From Treponema sp. (lineage in GTDB: Bacteria; Spirochaetota; Spirochaetia; Treponematales; Rectinemataceae), in the NCBI GenBank assembly GCA_012516755.1, contig JAAYWE010000313.1, forward strand, positions 1 through 5,205: a stretch of DNA of 5,205 nucleotides, read 5' to 3'. The notes beneath the pieces were generated by a model. It saw only the letters and a program-made list of their open reading frames with translations, did no database searches and was not told the origin of the DNA. A program made the position numbers and the translations under genes. Shown here one piece after another: positions 3,978-5,205 of the stretch (position 1 is its first letter; each line of letters opens with the position of its first letter).

Positions 3978-4943
3978 ATGAAAAGTAAAATGAGGACAAC
4001 AGCGACTATAATGTTAATGGTAGTCGTGTGCTTGGGAATGGCAGGGGCAGCCCCAAAGAAGATCGTGATAGGAATCACGATGCAGGGAAACCAAAGCGGA
4101 TTCATACAGTACATAACCGCGGGTATGTGGGAGTGGCAGAAGAGCAATGCGCCAGACGTAACCTTAAAGGTTGTCTTTGCAGATGACGATGCAACGAAGC
4201 AGCTGACACAAGTAGAAACATTCGTAGCGCAAAAAGTCGATGCAATAATCATTAATCCTGTGGATAAAGTACAGAGCGCTGCAGCCGTGGATATCGCAGC
4301 ACAAGCAAAAATTCCGATACTAACAGTCAATACAACGACAGTGAGCAAGAATGCCACAGCCCATGTAGGTTCAGATGATGTAGAAGCAGGCTATCTGCAG
4401 ATGAACAGAATCATCAAGCTGTGTGGTGAAAAGGCAAGGGTGGCCTATGTTGATGCTGTTCTGGGACACTCAGCTCAAGTAGGGCGGACAGAAGGCTACA
4501 AGAAAGCACTAAGTGAACATCCTGGAGCTACTTTGGTTGTTCATGATACAGGGAACTGGTCTGCGGATGATTCGATGAAGCTAGTTGAGAACTGGATACA
4601 GAGAGGATTGAAAATAGATGCAATAGCATGCATGGCCGACTGCCAGTTGATAGGGGTAGTGACAGCAGTAAACAATGCAAATCTGATAGGAAAGATTGTG
4701 CTTAGTGGAATGGATTGCGACCCACTTATAATGCAATACATAAAAGAAGGAATAGTCGATAGTTCAATATGGCAGGATGGCGTTGGGCAAGGGGCGAATG
4801 CAGTCAGATTAGCTATAGATGCCGTAAATGGAAAGAAAATTCAAGATTATTTGCTTCCATTTGAAGTATGTACAAAGGACAATTTAGACCACTATATGCA
4901 ACTTGCCAAAGAACGCGAAGAATTAGCGAAAAAATATTTTTAA
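3978..4943 (+). CDS. Periplasmic sugar-binding protein of a CUT2 ABC transporter
   Basis: This 321-residue protein belongs to the RbsB-like periplasmic binding family (Peripla_BP_4 fold). It would capture a sugar or polyol in the periplasm and deliver it to the membrane permease. Residues 1-24 form a Sec signal peptide (positive start, hydrophobic IMLMVVVCLGMAG, cleavage near AGA/AP). There is no lipobox, so it is soluble rather than a lipoprotein. Mature features in order: KKIVIGITMQG (27-37), VDAIIINPVD (88-97), the hinge-region GSDDVEAGY (131-139), GHSAQVGRTEGY (163-174, which corresponds to the family G-x-x-x-x-x-R-x-x-G motif), and GMDCDP (244-249). AGGAGG at 3965-3970 lies 7 nt before the ATG. 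It is first in an operon with the ATPase gene at 5032, behind a strong promoter. The ligand (ribose, inositol, galactose and xylose are all possible) cannot be told from sequence alone. Confidence 0.92.
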   Translation: MKSKMRTTATIMLMVVVCLGMAGAAPKKIVIGITMQGNQSGFIQYITAGMWEWQKSNAPDVTLKVVFADDDATKQLTQVETFVAQKVDAIIINPVDKVQSAAAVDIAAQAKIPILTVNTTTVSKNATAHVGSDDVEAGYLQMNRIIKLCGEKARVAYVDAVLGHSAQVGRTEGYKKALSEHPGATLVVHDTGNWSADDSMKLVENWIQRGLKIDAIACMADCQLIGVVTAVNNANLIGKIVLSGMDCDPLIMQYIKEGIVDSSIWQDGVGQGANAVRLAIDAVNGKKIQDYLLPFEVCTKDNLDHYMQLAKEREELAKKYF

Positions 4944-4960
4944 AATACTGGTCTGGGAAA

Positions 4961-5001
4961 GAATTGCTCGGATAGCACCAAAAATGCTATCCGAGCAATT
5001 C
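4961..5001 (+). promoter_or_regulatory. Perfect 17-bp intercistronic hairpin
   Basis: GAATTGCTCGGATAGCA (4961-4977) pairs perfectly with TGCTATCCGAGCAATTC (4985-5001) around a 7-nt loop, starting 17 nt after the binding-protein stop. The right flank is AATTAGTCAGAG with no T-run, so it is not a standard intrinsic terminator. Hairpins at this point in ABC operons commonly protect the upstream mRNA from 3' exonucleases and partly attenuate, giving much more binding protein than ATPase and permease. Confidence 0.75.
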
Positions 5002-5031
5002 AATTAGTCAGAGAATAAAAAGAGGCATGAA

Positions 5032-5205
5032 TTGAATAATAATGTTGTATTACAGATGCGCCATATCGCGATGAAGTTCGATGGTGTACAGGTGCTTGAT
5101 GATGTGAATTTTACCCTGCGATCTGGAGAAGTGCAGGCCTTAGTGGGAGAGAATGGCGCTGGCAAATCAACATTGATGAAGATATTGATAGGAATGTACC
5201 AGCCC
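5032..5205 (+). CDS. CUT2-type sugar ABC transporter ATPase (N-terminus only)
   Basis: The first 58 codons of an RbsA/MglA/XylG-like ATPase, which hydrolyses ATP on the cytoplasmic face to drive import of the ligand held by the upstream binding protein. The frame reads VLQMRHIAMKFDGVQVLDDV, then NFTLRSGEVQALVGENGAGKSTLMKILIGMYQP. Walker A is complete (GENGAGKST, residues 39-47) and the M-x-x-I-x-x-x-F-x-G-V-x-V-L-D-x-V opening is typical of this subfamily. The start is TTG at 5032 with AGAGG (5021-5025) six bases upstream. The nearer ATG at 5027 is followed at once by a stop (ATG AAT TGA), and ATG 5056 would lose the first conserved strand. Family members are about 500 residues with two fused ATPase domains, so most of the gene is beyond the window. 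The gene starts 88 bp after the binding-protein stop. Confidence 0.9.
   Translation, partial: MNNNVVLQMRHIAMKFDGVQVLDDVNFTLRSGEVQALVGENGAGKSTLMKILIGMYQP

Noticed and set aside
3953..4357. Long minus-strand open frame opposite the sugar-binding protein
   Set aside because: Its hydrophobic Ala/Thr/Cys-rich translation is the mirror of signal peptide and helical coding sequence on the plus strand. It has no ribosome site and the plus-strand gene is certain.
4961..5001. Classical Rho-independent terminator after the binding-protein gene
   Set aside because: No T-run follows the stem, and the ATPase gene begins 30 bp later in the same direction, so an attenuating or stabilising hairpin fits better.

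Overview
The window looks like a low-to-medium GC chromosome segment from a spirochaete, most likely Treponema-like. The basis is the integron cassette-type attC architecture, which I recall from oral and gut treponemes, together with a CUT2-type sugar ABC transporter and TTG start codons behind strong Shine-Dalgarno sequences. This assignment is an inference from style. There is no rRNA, tRNA or marker gene to fix it.

Left part (1-2433), mobile and accessory. On the minus strand, 1-268 is the front end of an IS3-family insertion sequence: a left-end motif, a short OrfA with a leucine-zipper-like coiled coil, and a nine-A slippery run that leads by -1 frameshift into OrfB. Next comes what I read as the end of an integron gene-cassette array in minus orientation. 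A vapB-vapC toxin-antitoxin pair (2210 to 1585) is followed by an attC site (1543 to 1445), then a 335-residue gene of unknown function (1413 to 406), then a second attC (411 to 303) whose R'' box contains that gene's stop codon. The right half of this last attC has decayed and the IS3 end lies about 35 bp beyond it. No integrase gene is visible. Upstream of vapB sit a good sigma-70 promoter, two similar palindromes with a GTGTACAC or GTATATAC core, and then a 150-bp IS21-like mini-element with internally deleted coding capacity.

Middle part (2434-3700), mostly decayed or intergenic DNA. It holds a compound hairpin (2632-2689), one small plausible gene of 77 codons (3042 to 2809), a doubtful 90-codon ORF upstream of it, three tandem 23-bp repeats (3253-3321), and a broken N-terminal helix-turn-helix fragment of an IS21-type istA transposase (3590 to 3451).

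Right part (3644-5205), core metabolism on the plus strand. A near-consensus promoter (3702-3730) with a dyad over its -35 box gives a leader of about 240 nt. This precedes a secreted periplasmic sugar-binding protein (3978-4943). A perfect 17-bp hairpin without a U-tract separates it from the start of the cognate RbsA/MglA-type ATPase gene (TTG at 5032, running off the window). The binding protein would capture a sugar or polyol outside the inner membrane, and the ATPase would power its import through a permease that is presumably encoded beyond the right edge. The hairpin probably keeps binding-protein expression above ATPase expression.
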